NCBI RefSeq assembly: GCF_027497255.1
Contig: NZ_CP114903.1
Span: 4,650,001 to 4,714,000, forward strand
DNA length: 64,000 nucleotides
Direction of reading: 5' to 3'
DNA from: Micromonospora sp. WMMD882
Lineage (GTDB): Bacteria > Actinomycetota > Actinomycetes > Mycobacteriales > Micromonosporaceae
In this document: one piece after another, positions 24,446 to 33,495 of the stretch
Numbering within the stretch: the first letter of the stretch is position 1
Layout: each line of letters opens with the position of its first letter
Program-made: the position numbers and the translations under genes
Notes under the pieces: model-generated
What the model was told of the DNA's origin: nothing
Database searches by the model: none
The model's input: the letters and a program-made list of their open reading frames with translations, nothing else

Positions 24446-25270
24446 TCATGCCCCCTTGGGGTGCCAGACGGTTTTGGTTTCCAGCAGGGCGGTCGTTCGG
24501 GTGATGCCGGGGTCTGCGGTCCAGTCGTGGTCGGCCGGGACGGGTCGTAGTACCCGTTTGAGGTTCTCCGCCGCCTTGATTTCCAGGTCGGTGGCCAGTT
24601 GCGGGTCGGTGACGCCGGTGAGGTCGAGGGCGTTGACGTCCAGGTGCGCGGCCAGCGTCGGAGCGGTTTCGGCGACCCGGCCGGTGAGCAGGTTCACCAC
24701 GCCGGCGGGAAGGTCGCTGGTGGCGAGCGCCTCGGCCAGGGTGATCGCCGCCAGCGGCGCGGTGGGTGAGGTGAGCGTGACGACCGTGTTGCCGGTGACG
24801 ATGGCGGGGGCGATGACGCTGACCAGGCCGAGTAGCGCCGGCTGTTCCGGGGCGATCACGCCGACCACCCCGGTGGGTTCGGGGGCGGACAGGTTGAAGT
24901 AGGGGCCGGCGACGGGGTTGGCGCCTCCGTGGATCTGGGGGAGCTTGTCCGCCCAGCCGGCGTACCAGACCCAGCGGTCGGTGGCGGTGTCGACTTCGTC
25001 GGCGGGCACGCCGAGGGCGACGAACTGCTCGCGGCGGCCTTCGAGCATTTCGGCGATGCGGTAGAGGATCTGTCCCCGGTTGTAGGCGGTCGCGCCGGCC
25101 CAGCCCTTCACGGCGGTCCGGGCGGCGACCACCGCGTCCCGGACGTCCTTGCGTGAGGAGAGGGCGACATTCGCGTTCTGCACCGGGTATGACCGTCCTG
25201 ACTCGCTGCGGGGGAACTTCCCGCCGATGAACAGCTTGTACGTCTTCCGCACGGTCACCCGTTCAGACAT
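24446..25270 (-). CDS. short aldehyde dehydrogenase-like protein without catalytic Cys
   Basis: 274 residues covering the NAD-binding half of an aldehyde dehydrogenase (YNRGQILYRIAEMLEGR, VVGVIAPEQPALLG, ITLAEAL..SDLPAGVVNLLTG). The protein ends after about half the family length with ETKTVWHPKGA, so the catalytic-Cys domain is missing. Such half-length partners follow a full aldehyde dehydrogenase in many actinomycetes, so it is probably a stable accessory protein, not a fresh pseudogene. Its start overlaps the stop of the upstream dehydrogenase by eight bases. Last gene of the minus-strand operon. Confidence 0.75.
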   Translation of the reverse strand: MSERVTVRKTYKLFIGGKFPRSESGRSYPVQNANVALSSRKDVRDAVVAARTAVKGWAGATAYNRGQILYRIAEMLEGRREQFVALGVPADEVDTATDRWVWYAGWADKLPQIHGGANPVAGPYFNLSAPEPTGVVGVIAPEQPALLGLVSVIAPAIVTGNTVVTLTSPTAPLAAITLAEALATSDLPAGVVNLLTGRVAETAPTLAAHLDVNALDLTGVTDPQLATDLEIKAAENLKRVLRPVPADHDWTADPGITRTTALLETKTVWHPKGA

Positions 25271-26720
25271 CGAGGTACCCTTCCAGCCCGTGCCGGCCGC
25301 CTTCGCGGCCGTAGCCGGACTCCTTGTAGCCGCCGAACGGCGAGGTCGGGTCGAACTTGTTGAACGTGTTGGCCCAGACCACGCCGGCGCGTAGCCGGTC
25401 GGCGGTCCACAGGATCCGGGAGCCCTTCTCCGTCCAGATCCCGGCGGACAGCCCGTACGGCGTGTTGTTGGCCTTCTCCACGGCCTCCGCAGGGGTGCGG
25501 AAGGTCAGCACGGACAGCACCGGGCCGAAGATCTCCTCCCGGGCGATCCGGTGCGCCTGGGTGACCCCGGTGAAGATGGTCGGGGCGAACCAGAACCCGC
25601 GTTCGGGCAGCTCACAGGCGGGTGACCAGCGTTGCGCGCCTTCGGCGGCGCCGGCGTCGGACAGCTCGGTGATCCGGGCGAGCTGGGCGGCGGAGTTGAT
25701 CGCGCCGACGTCGGTGTTCTTGTCCAGCGGGTCACCGACGCGCAGCTGGGCCATCCGCCGTTTCAACGATTCGAGGACCTGCTCGGCGACCGACTCCTGA
25801 ACGAGCAGCCGGGACCCGGCGCAGCAGACGTGGCCCTGGTTGAAGAAGATGCCGGTGACGATCCCCTCGACCGCCTGGTCGATCGGGGCGTCGTCGAAGA
25901 CGATGTTCGCCGCTTTGCCGCCCAGCTCCAGGGTGAGTTTCTTGCCGGTGCCGGCGACCGCGCGGGCGATGGCCCGACCGACCTCGGTGGAACCGGTGAA
26001 CGCGACCTTGTCCACACCCGGATGCTCGACCAACGCCCGACCGGTGTCCCCGGCGCCGGTGACGATGTTGACCACGCCCGCCGGCAGGTCAGCCTGCTGA
26101 CAGATCTCGGCGAACACCAACGCGGTCAACGGGGTCGTCTCGGCCGGTTTGAGCACCACCGTGTTCCCGGCCGCGAGGGCCGGGGCGATCTTCCAGGCCA
26201 GCATCAGCAGCGGGAAGTTCCACGGGATGACCTGCGCCGCCACCCCCAACGGCCGCGGATCCGCCCCGCTGTGCTGGCTGGTCGGCCTCCGACCGAACCC
26301 CGCGTAGCCGAGTTTGTCGGCCCAGCCGGCGTAGTAGAAGAAATGCGCGGCGACCAACGGCAGGTCGACATCCCGCGATTCCCGGATCGGTTTGCCGTTG
26401 TCCAGCGACTCCAGCACCGCCAGCTCACGGGAGCGTTCCTGCACGATCCGGGCGATCCGGTACAGGTACTTCGCCCGGTCCCGGCCCGGCATCGGCCCCC
26501 ACACCCGCTCGTACGCCGTGCGGGCGGCCCGGACCGCCCGGTCCACATCCTGCGGGCCGGCCTCGGCGACCTCCGCGAGGACCTCCTCGGAGGCCGGGTT
26601 GATCGACTTGAAGCTGCCACCGTCGGTCGGGTCGACGAACCCGCCGTCGACGAACAGCCCGTACGAGGGCTTCAGGTCCACCACCGCACGGGACTCCGGG
26701 GCGGGCGCGTACTCAAACAT
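25263..26720 (-). CDS. aldehyde dehydrogenase, probable acetaldehyde oxidation
   Basis: 485 residues, complete: VIPWNFPLLMLAWKIAPALAAGNTVVLKPAE (NAD-binding, split here as PWNFP and LKPAE motifs), LELGGK with the general-base Glu, and NQGHVCCAG with the catalytic Cys. Directly downstream of deoC (3-bp gap), whose aldolase reaction releases acetaldehyde from deoxyribose 5-phosphate, so oxidation of that acetaldehyde to acetate is the natural role. It pairs with the short homolog downstream. Confidence 0.88.
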   Translation of the reverse strand: MFEYAPAPESRAVVDLKPSYGLFVDGGFVDPTDGGSFKSINPASEEVLAEVAEAGPQDVDRAVRAARTAYERVWGPMPGRDRAKYLYRIARIVQERSRELAVLESLDNGKPIRESRDVDLPLVAAHFFYYAGWADKLGYAGFGRRPTSQHSGADPRPLGVAAQVIPWNFPLLMLAWKIAPALAAGNTVVLKPAETTPLTALVFAEICQQADLPAGVVNIVTGAGDTGRALVEHPGVDKVAFTGSTEVGRAIARAVAGTGKKLTLELGGKAANIVFDDAPIDQAVEGIVTGIFFNQGHVCCAGSRLLVQESVAEQVLESLKRRMAQLRVGDPLDKNTDVGAINSAAQLARITELSDAGAAEGAQRWSPACELPERGFWFAPTIFTGVTQAHRIAREEIFGPVLSVLTFRTPAEAVEKANNTPYGLSAGIWTEKGSRILWTADRLRAGVVWANTFNKFDPTSPFGGYKESGYGREGGRHGLEGYLDV

Positions 26721-26723
26721 GGG

Positions 26724-27668
26724 TCAGTCCAGGGTGAAGTAGTCGGGACCGGCATACACACCGGTGGTCAGCTTGGTGCGCTGCATGAGCAGGTCGTTGA
26801 GGAGGCTGGACGCCCCGAACCGGAACCAGTCCGGGTCGAGCCAGTCCGCGCCGACCGTCTCGTTGACCAGCACCAGGTATTTGATCGCGTCCTTGGTGTT
26901 CTTGATGCCGCCGGCCGGCTTCACACCCACCTGCCGGCCGGTGGCCGCCCGGAAGTCACGCACCGCCTCCAACATCACCAACGTCACCGGTAGCGTGGCC
27001 GCCACCGGGACCTTGCCGGTGGACGTCTTGATGAAATCACCGCCGGCCAGCATCGCCAGCCAGGAGGCGCGGCGCACGTTGTCGTAGGTGGCCAGCTCAC
27101 CGGTCTCCAGGATCACCTTCAGGTGCGCGTCCCCGCAGGCCTCCTTGACCGCCACGATCTCGTCGTAGACGGCCTGGTAGCGGCCGGTCAGGAAGGCGCC
27201 CCGGTTGATCACCATGTCGATCTCGTCCGCGCCGGCCGCCACGGCGGCCCGGGTGTCGGCGAGCTTGACGTCGAGGGGGGCCTGCCCGGACGGGAACGCG
27301 GTCGCCACGCTGGCCAGGTGCACGCCGGAACCGCGCAGCACCTCGGCCGCGTACGGCACCATCGCCGGGTAGACGCAGACCGCGCCGACGTGCGGGCAGG
27401 TCGGGTCGGCCGGGTCGGGTCGCAGCGCCTTCGCCGCGAGAGCCCGCACCTTCCCCGGAGTGTCGGCCCCCTCCAGGGTGGTCAGGTCGACCATCCGGAT
27501 GGCCAGGTCGACCGCCTGCGCCTTGGCGGTGGTCTTGATGGATCGGGTGCCGAAGTGGGCCGCCCGCTGCTCCGCGCCGACCTGGTCCACCCCGGGCAGG
27601 CCGTGCAGGAAGGCACGCAGAGCGGTCTCGGAGCCGGTCACGTCCGGCAGGTCTCGCACGAGGGCCAT
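26724..27668 (-). CDS. deoC: deoxyribose-phosphate aldolase
   Basis: 314 residues. DeoC motifs are complete: EIDMVINRGAFLTG, KVILETGELATYDN, FIKTSTGKVP (Schiff-base Lys) and VGVKPAGGIK. The enzyme cleaves 2-deoxyribose 5-phosphate to glyceraldehyde 3-phosphate and acetaldehyde. It is longer than E. coli DeoC by an N-terminal region of about 60 residues, as is common in actinobacteria. Only two bases separate it from the upstream ABC gene, so it is translated with the sugar-uptake operon. That is unusual for a gene normally placed with nucleoside salvage. Confidence 0.92.
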   Translation of the reverse strand: MALVRDLPDVTGSETALRAFLHGLPGVDQVGAEQRAAHFGTRSIKTTAKAQAVDLAIRMVDLTTLEGADTPGKVRALAAKALRPDPADPTCPHVGAVCVYPAMVPYAAEVLRGSGVHLASVATAFPSGQAPLDVKLADTRAAVAAGADEIDMVINRGAFLTGRYQAVYDEIVAVKEACGDAHLKVILETGELATYDNVRRASWLAMLAGGDFIKTSTGKVPVAATLPVTLVMLEAVRDFRAATGRQVGVKPAGGIKNTKDAIKYLVLVNETVGADWLDPDWFRFGASSLLNDLLMQRTKLTTGVYAGPDYFTLD

Positions 27669-27670
27669 GG

Positions 27671-29782
27671 TCAGCCTCCTACCTCGGTCGATGTGGAGGG
27701 GGCAGGGTCGACGCCGATCCGGTGCAGCTCCCCGGCGAAGTGGCAGGCGGCGAAGCGCCCCGGCGCCTGCTGCCGCAACGGCGGCGACGCCGTACGGCAG
27801 ATGTCACGACCCGGCCGGGCCGTCGGGCCGATCGGGCAGCGGGTGTGGAACCGGCAGCCGGGTGGGGGCCGCAGCGGGCTCGGCAGGTCGCCGGGGAGGG
27901 TGACGTACTTCCGGGTCCGTTCGACCACCGGGTCCGGCACCGGCGCGGCGGAGATGAGCGCCGCCGTGTACGGGTGCAGCGGCTCGGCGTACAACTGCTC
28001 CGCCGGGGCGAGCTCCACGATCCGACCCAGGTACATCACCGCCACCCGGTGACTGACGGCGCGTACCACCGCCAGGTCGTGCGCGACGAACAGGTACGAC
28101 AGGCCGAGCGTGTTCTGCAGCTCGGACAACAGGTTCACCACCTGCGCCTGGATCGACACGTCGAGCGCGGAGACCGGCTCGTCGCAGACCACCAGGGACG
28201 GGTCGAGCACGAGTGCCCGAGCGATGGCGATGCGCTGCAACTGGCCGCCGGAGAACTCGCCCGGATAGCGGCTCGCGTCGGCGGAGCGCAGTCCGACCCG
28301 TTCCAGGGCCTGCCCCACCAGCTCGTCGCGATCCCGGCCCGAGCTGATCCGCTGCACCCGAAGCGGCTCGCCCACCAACTCGCCCGCGGTCATCCAGGGG
28401 TTCAGGCTCGCCTTCGGGTCCTGGAAGACGATCTGCGCCTTGCGGTGCAGGCCGGCGGCGCGCCGGGCGCCGGGCGCGGTGACGTCGACGCCGTCGAAGT
28501 GGACCGTACCCCGGGTGGGCTGGTCGATGCCCATGGCCAACCGGGCCAGGGTGCTCTTGCCGCAGCCGGACTCGCCGACCAGGCCGAGGGTCTCCGCGCG
28601 CCCGAGCGTCAACGACACGCTGTCGACCGCGCTCACCGTGCCCCGACCGCGCCACCCGACCAGCCGGCCGGCCCGGAACTCCTTGCTGACGTCGCGTAGC
28701 TCCAGCAGGGGCGTCCCGGTCCCAGCCGTGGTGAGCGCGGCGCCGTCGACCGCGCCGGCGGCGGTCGCCGCCTCCGGCTTCCAGCAGGCCACCAGGTGTC
28801 GGTCCGGCAGTTCCGCCTGCGGCGGCTCGTCGGCGCGGCACCGGTCGTCGGCGTGGGCGCAGCGGGGAGCGAACCGGCAGCCGACCGCCGGCCGGTCGGA
28901 GATGCTGGCGGGTTGACCGGGGATCGCGGTGAGTCCACCGGGCGGACTGTCCAGCCGGGGGACCGCCGCCAGCAGGGCCCTGGTGTACGGGTGCCGCGGG
29001 TTGGCGAAGACGTCGGCGGTGGTGCCCTGTTCCACGATCCGTCCGCCGTACATGACCAGCAACCGGTCGCAGGCCCGCGCCACCACGCCGAGGTTGTGTG
29101 AGATCAGCACGATGGCGGTGCCCAGCTCGCGGTTGATCTTCACCAGGAGGTCCAGCACCTGGGCCTGGATCGTCACGTCCAGCGCGGTGGTCGGCTCGTC
29201 GGCGATGATCACCTCAGGGTCGTTGCTGACCGCCATCGCGATCACGATCCGCTGCCGCATCCCACCCGAGAACTGGTGGGGAAAGTCGCGCAGCCGAGCG
29301 CCGGCGTCGGGGATACCTACCAGCTCCAGCAGCTCCCGCGCCCGCGTCCGCGCCTGGGCGGCGGTGTACCTGCCGTGCGTGAGCATCGCCTCGACCAGTT
29401 GGTCACCCACCCGGATCACCGGGTTCAGCGCGGCCAACGGATTCTGGAACACCATGGCGATCCGGGCGCCCCGCACCGTGCGCAGCTCACGGCCGGACAG
29501 GGAGAGCAGGTCCCGGCCGTCGAAGGTGACCGTGCCGTTGGTCGTTCCCGGTGGCGGCACCATCCGCAGCAGGGAGAGCGCGGTCAGCGACTTGCCCGAG
29601 CCGGACTCACCGACCACCCCGAGGATCTCGCTCCGACCCAACGTGAGGTCGACGCCGTCGACCGCGACCATCTGCCCACCCGCCGCGGTGGGAAAGGCGA
29701 CTCGCAGTCCGCGTACGGTCAGCAGGGCTTCCCTGCCGGGCGGCAGGTCGGCGGACGGACGGGTGGCGGCCCCGGTGCTCAT
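27671..29782 (-). CDS. fused oligopeptide-type ABC ATPase (DppD-DppF fusion)
   Basis: 703 residues holding two complete ATPase domains. The first has Walker A GESGSGKS (about 48-55), signature FSGGMRQRI and Walker B IADEPTTALD. The second has GESGCGKST (about 410), signature FSGGQLQRIA and VCDEPVSALD. Each half ends with the Cys-containing oligopeptide-ATPase C-terminal motif (CRFAPRCAHADDRC, CRFHTRCP). It powers uptake through the two permeases at 31642 and 32553. ATG at 29782 overlaps the GntR stop by ATGA and has GGAG upstream. Confidence 0.92.
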   Translation of the reverse strand: MSTGAATRPSADLPPGREALLTVRGLRVAFPTAAGGQMVAVDGVDLTLGRSEILGVVGESGSGKSLTALSLLRMVPPPGTTNGTVTFDGRDLLSLSGRELRTVRGARIAMVFQNPLAALNPVIRVGDQLVEAMLTHGRYTAAQARTRARELLELVGIPDAGARLRDFPHQFSGGMRQRIVIAMAVSNDPEVIIADEPTTALDVTIQAQVLDLLVKINRELGTAIVLISHNLGVVARACDRLLVMYGGRIVEQGTTADVFANPRHPYTRALLAAVPRLDSPPGGLTAIPGQPASISDRPAVGCRFAPRCAHADDRCRADEPPQAELPDRHLVACWKPEAATAAGAVDGAALTTAGTGTPLLELRDVSKEFRAGRLVGWRGRGTVSAVDSVSLTLGRAETLGLVGESGCGKSTLARLAMGIDQPTRGTVHFDGVDVTAPGARRAAGLHRKAQIVFQDPKASLNPWMTAGELVGEPLRVQRISSGRDRDELVGQALERVGLRSADASRYPGEFSGGQLQRIAIARALVLDPSLVVCDEPVSALDVSIQAQVVNLLSELQNTLGLSYLFVAHDLAVVRAVSHRVAVMYLGRIVELAPAEQLYAEPLHPYTAALISAAPVPDPVVERTRKYVTLPGDLPSPLRPPPGCRFHTRCPIGPTARPGRDICRTASPPLRQQAPGRFAACHFAGELHRIGVDPAPSTSTEVGG

Positions 29783-30537
29783 GGTCGTGGTCTCCGTTCG
29801 CTGTTCGAGCCGTAGTCGAAGACGAAGCGGTCCGCCCGGTACAGCTCGCGGACGAACTCCATCGGTCGGTCGTCCTGGTCGAAGGTGAGGCTGTGGGTCA
29901 CGATCACCGGGCTCCCCCAGGGCAGACCGAGCAACGACGCCACCGGCGGATCCACGAAGGACACCCGCAACTCGTTCTCGGCCCGCGCCGGCCGCAGGCC
30001 CGCCGCCTTCAACTGCTGGTAGACACCGGTCTCCTCGATCATCCGGTGGTCGACCACGCGGGCCACCCGCGACGGGTACCACGCCTCGATCAGCACCAGC
30101 GGCTCGTCGCCCGCCGTGCCGACCCGCAGCAGCCGGTACAGCCGACGCGCCCGTGGCGTGTCCAGCTTCCGGCGCAGTTCCGGGGTGCTCTCCTCGAAGC
30201 CCTGCTCCACCACCCGCAGCTCGGCGGCCACGCCCGCCGTCCGCATCGCCTCCGAGAAGCTGGTCAACGACGGCAGCACCAGGTGGATGCGACGGTGGTT
30301 GACGAAGTATCCGGCGCCGTGCCGGGCGGTGAGCCGGCCCTCGGTGACCAGCCGCTCCAGCGCCTGTCGTACGACGTGCCGGCTGACCCCGTAGTGACCG
30401 GCGACGGCGCTCTCGGACGGCATCCGGGCGCCGTGCGGGAGCCCACCGCCGTCGATGACGGCCTGCAGCGCGGACTTGACCTGAAGGTAGAGCGGGTGGT
30501 CACCGACCCGGTCGATCGGCGGCAGCTCAGCCAACAT
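29779..30537 (-). CDS. GntR family regulator, HutC/FrlR type with UTRA domain
   Basis: 252 residues. The N-terminal winged helix (about 10-80) contains PSESAVAGHYGVSRHVVRQALERL, and the UTRA ligand-binding domain follows (about 95-240). Regulators of this type control Amadori-compound operons (FrlR) and amino-sugar operons and respond to a phosphorylated sugar. It lies inside the operon it probably controls. The two TTGTCCGGA sites in front of the first gene (37351-37409) are its likely operators. Overlaps both neighbours. Confidence 0.85.
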   Translation of the reverse strand: MLAELPPIDRVGDHPLYLQVKSALQAVIDGGGLPHGARMPSESAVAGHYGVSRHVVRQALERLVTEGRLTARHGAGYFVNHRRIHLVLPSLTSFSEAMRTAGVAAELRVVEQGFEESTPELRRKLDTPRARRLYRLLRVGTAGDEPLVLIEAWYPSRVARVVDHRMIEETGVYQQLKAAGLRPARAENELRVSFVDPPVASLLGLPWGSPVIVTHSLTFDQDDRPMEFVRELYRADRFVFDYGSNSERRPRP

Positions 30538-31645
30538 GAGCGTCTCCTCTGTGGAGTTTCCCTAGGGTCGCCGCTGGTTGCCGCGGCCACGGCAGCGTAC
30601 TGACCAGGGCGGCCAGCAGCAGGCCGAGCGCCGGCAGGATCCAGTGCTGCGTGCCGGGCGCGAGCCGCTGGGCGAGTTGGAGCGCGCCGGGCGCCAGGGC
30701 GGCGACACCGGTGGACGCCGCGATGATGACCGGCGCGCCGAACCGGCTGCTCCCGCCGGGGGCGTAGCCCAGCCCCAGCAGCGTCGGAAAGATCGGGGCC
30801 ACCGCGGCGGTGGCGACGACGGCCAGCACGGTCACCGCCACCGGCCCGGCGACCATCGGGAGCGCCGCCACGCCGCCGGTGCCGACCAGGCAGAGCAGCA
30901 CCACCCCGCGGCGTGGCAGCGCGCCCGCCGGCAGCGACGCCGCGATCCGTCCCACGATCATCCCGATGCCGGCGCCGAGGAGAGCCTGGTCGGCGTGGTC
31001 GGGCACGACCAGGGCCGCGCCCGAGACCAGTCCGAGCTGGACCGCGGTGGCCAGGCCGGCGCAGGCCGCCAACCGGGCCACCAGTCCAGCGGGTGGCCCA
31101 TCCGCCGCGGCGGCGGCGGTCTGTCGAGGCGCCCGCACCGCCGCTGCCGCTGCGGTGAGCACCCCGACGACCAGCAGGGGGCCGACGCCCGCCCCCAGGC
31201 CCAGCACGATCGGTGGCACCCCGTTCCCGACGGCGAGCAGCGCCTGCATGGTCAGCACCGGGCGGGCGCCGGGCCACCGGCGGGCGGTCAGGTCGGTGAG
31301 CCCGACGTTGAGCAGCGCGGCGGCCGGGGCCAGGACCGCGAGGCCCGCCAGGTGCAGTACGGTACGCGTGCGGTCACCCGTCACCAGGCCGGCGGCGAGC
31401 AGGCCCATGCCGAGGGCGAGCAGGGTGAAAGCGAGCCCGGTCAGCCGCGCCGCCCAGGCGCGGAACCCCTCCAGGGCCAGGCAGGAGACGGCCACCAGCA
31501 GCAGGTATCCGGCCATCACCGCCGGCCGCTGCGGAAAGACCCCCGCCGGTACGGTGAACGCGAAGCCGAGTACGACGAACCGGATGCCGACGCCGACCAT
31601 CGTCGTCCGGCGTCCTACCGCGACGGCCGACGACCCGGCGCTCAC
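30527..31645 (-). CDS. MFS-like membrane protein
   Basis: 372 residues with about 10-12 hydrophobic helices, low sequence complexity and no clear signature. A loop with RRWPGARPV between the halves and the VATAAVAPIFPTLLGLGYAPG region resemble sugar-type major facilitator proteins (FucP-like). It may be an importer or exporter for the sugar or its amine product. Both ends overlap neighbours, so it belongs to the operon. Confidence 0.65.
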   Translation of the reverse strand: MSAGSSAVAVGRRTTMVGVGIRFVVLGFAFTVPAGVFPQRPAVMAGYLLLVAVSCLALEGFRAWAARLTGLAFTLLALGMGLLAAGLVTGDRTRTVLHLAGLAVLAPAAALLNVGLTDLTARRWPGARPVLTMQALLAVGNGVPPIVLGLGAGVGPLLVVGVLTAAAAAVRAPRQTAAAAADGPPAGLVARLAACAGLATAVQLGLVSGAALVVPDHADQALLGAGIGMIVGRIAASLPAGALPRRGVVLLCLVGTGGVAALPMVAGPVAVTVLAVVATAAVAPIFPTLLGLGYAPGGSSRFGAPVIIAASTGVAALAPGALQLAQRLAPGTQHWILPALGLLLAALVSTLPWPRQPAATLGKLHRGDAHVG

Positions 31646-32553
31646 GACTGTTCCGTGGAGCTGCGGGTGGCGAAGCGACGGGCGACCGCCTCACCCACCA
31701 GGTTCAGCGACACCACCAGCAGGCAGAGCGTCAGGGTGGGGAAGACCAGGTACCAGGGCGCGGCGTAGACGTAGCCGCGCCCATCGTTGATCAGGCTGCC
31801 CAGGCTCGGCATCGGTGGTTGGACGCCGAAGCCGAAGAAGCTCAGCCCGGCCTCGTACATGATCGCGCCCGGAATGCCCACCGACCAGGCGACCCCGAGC
31901 TGCACCGCCATCGGCCGCAGGACGTGCAGCCGCAGGACGTGCCAGCGACCGGCGCCGAAGGTGCGGGCGGCCGAGACGTAGTCCCGCTCGCGCAGAGCCA
32001 GCGCCTCGCCGTAGACCAGCCGGGCCACGTCCGGCCAGCCGATGATCACCAGCGCGAGGGTCAGCGTGGCGAGGCTCGGCCCGAGCACGGCGGTGACCGC
32101 CATCGCCACCAGGAGGGCCGGGAACGCCAGCATGATGTCGGTGGCGCGGAGCAGCAGGACGCGGGCGACGCCGGGGGAGAAGGCCGCCAGGTAGCCGATG
32201 AGCACGCCGACCACCATCACCACGGTGCGTACGCCGACCCCGATCAGGATCGAGGTGCGCAGCCCGTAGAGCACCCGGCTGAGCATGTCCCGACCGAGCT
32301 GGTCGGTGCCGAACCAGTGCTCCGGCCCGGGCGGGAACGGCGGCACGTTGCCCGGCGTCACGTTCACGACGGTCGGGTCGTACGGGGCGAACAGCGGCGC
32401 TCCCACCCCGAGCACGAGCCACAGCCCGGCGATCACCGCGCACCAGACCAGGGTCCGTCGGCCCGGCCGGCGGGCGCGGCCCAGGAGGGCCAACCGCAGG
32501 CGGGTGGTCAGGCCGGGCGACACCGGCCGCGACGCGCTCCGGAGATCAGACAT
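31642..32553 (-). CDS. ABC transporter permease, DppC type
   Basis: 303 residues. The N-terminal helix precedes the conserved HWFGTDQLGRDMLSR motif of DppC/OppC permeases. The EAA loop with ALALRERDYVSAARTFGAGR docks onto the ATPase. Five to six helices. ATG at 32553; start and upstream stop share one base (TGATG). Forms the channel with the 32553-33473 permease. Confidence 0.92.
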   Translation of the reverse strand: MSDLRSASRPVSPGLTTRLRLALLGRARRPGRRTLVWCAVIAGLWLVLGVGAPLFAPYDPTVVNVTPGNVPPFPPGPEHWFGTDQLGRDMLSRVLYGLRTSILIGVGVRTVVMVVGVLIGYLAAFSPGVARVLLLRATDIMLAFPALLVAMAVTAVLGPSLATLTLALVIIGWPDVARLVYGEALALRERDYVSAARTFGAGRWHVLRLHVLRPMAVQLGVAWSVGIPGAIMYEAGLSFFGFGVQPPMPSLGSLINDGRGYVYAAPWYLVFPTLTLCLLVVSLNLVGEAVARRFATRSSTEQS

Positions 32554-33473
32554 CAGGCACCGATCCGAGGGTCGACGAGCCGGTAGGCGATCTCGGCGAA
32601 CTGGTTGGTGAGCAGCACGACGATGGTGATGGCGAGCAGGGCCCCCTGCAACGCCGGCAGGTCCCGGTGCACCAGCGCGTCGTAGGCGTACTTGCCGGCG
32701 CCCGGCCAACTGAAGATCACTTCGACGATGGCGACCCCGCCGAGCAGCCGGGACAGATCGGCTGCGGCCACCGAGATCAGTGGCCCGTAGGAGACCCGCA
32801 GCACGTGCCGGCGGGCCACCGTGCCCGGTCGGACGCCCTTGGCGATGGCGGTGCGGACATGCTCGTCGTTGAGGTGCCCGGCGATCGAGGCGCGGGCGAA
32901 CCGCGCGACGAACCCGGCCGACGGAATCGCGCAGGTGATCGCCGGCAGCACGATCGCCGCGCTGAGCATCCCGCCGCTGCCCGACGGGGGCAACCAGCCC
33001 AGCCACTGCGCGAAGACCAGTTGCAGCAGCAGGGCCAGCGCGAACATCGGTAGCGACACCGCCACGGCCGAGCCGGTCATCAAGGTGTTCGAGGCGAAGC
33101 GTCCGCCGCGCAGCGCGGCCAGGGCGCCGATCAGCAGACCGGCGGCGAGGGCGATCAGCTCGGCGACCAGGGCCAGTTGGATCGTCTTCGGGAAGACGCC
33201 GAGCAGCTCCGCCAGGACCGGTCGCCCGGTCTGGAAGCTGGTGCCGAGGTCACCCCGGAGCAGCCCGCCCAGGTACTCCAGCAACCGCTGGGGCGCCGGC
33301 TTGTCCAGTCCGAGCTGCTCCCGGACGGCCTGGACGCTGGCCGCGTCCGCGCCGGCTCCGGCGACCACCCGGGCGGGGTCGCCTGGCAGCGCGTCGATGA
33401 GGACGTACGCCACCAGGGCGACCCCGAGCGCGAGCAGCGGGATGGCGCCGAGCTGTCGGAGGACCCTGTTCAC
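32553..33473 (-). CDS. ABC transporter permease, DppB type
   Basis: 306 residues with six helices. The LPGDPARVV periplasmic-loop motif after helix 1 and the FVARFARASIAGHLNDEHVRTAIAKG coupling loop (EAA-type) identify a DppB/OppB permease. It pairs with the DppC-type permease directly downstream. Confidence 0.92.
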   Translation of the reverse strand: MNRVLRQLGAIPLLALGVALVAYVLIDALPGDPARVVAGAGADAASVQAVREQLGLDKPAPQRLLEYLGGLLRGDLGTSFQTGRPVLAELLGVFPKTIQLALVAELIALAAGLLIGALAALRGGRFASNTLMTGSAVAVSLPMFALALLLQLVFAQWLGWLPPSGSGGMLSAAIVLPAITCAIPSAGFVARFARASIAGHLNDEHVRTAIAKGVRPGTVARRHVLRVSYGPLISVAAADLSRLLGGVAIVEVIFSWPGAGKYAYDALVHRDLPALQGALLAITIVVLLTNQFAEIAYRLVDPRIGA

Positions 33474-33495
33474 CGGTGCGATCCCGCCTGTCCGG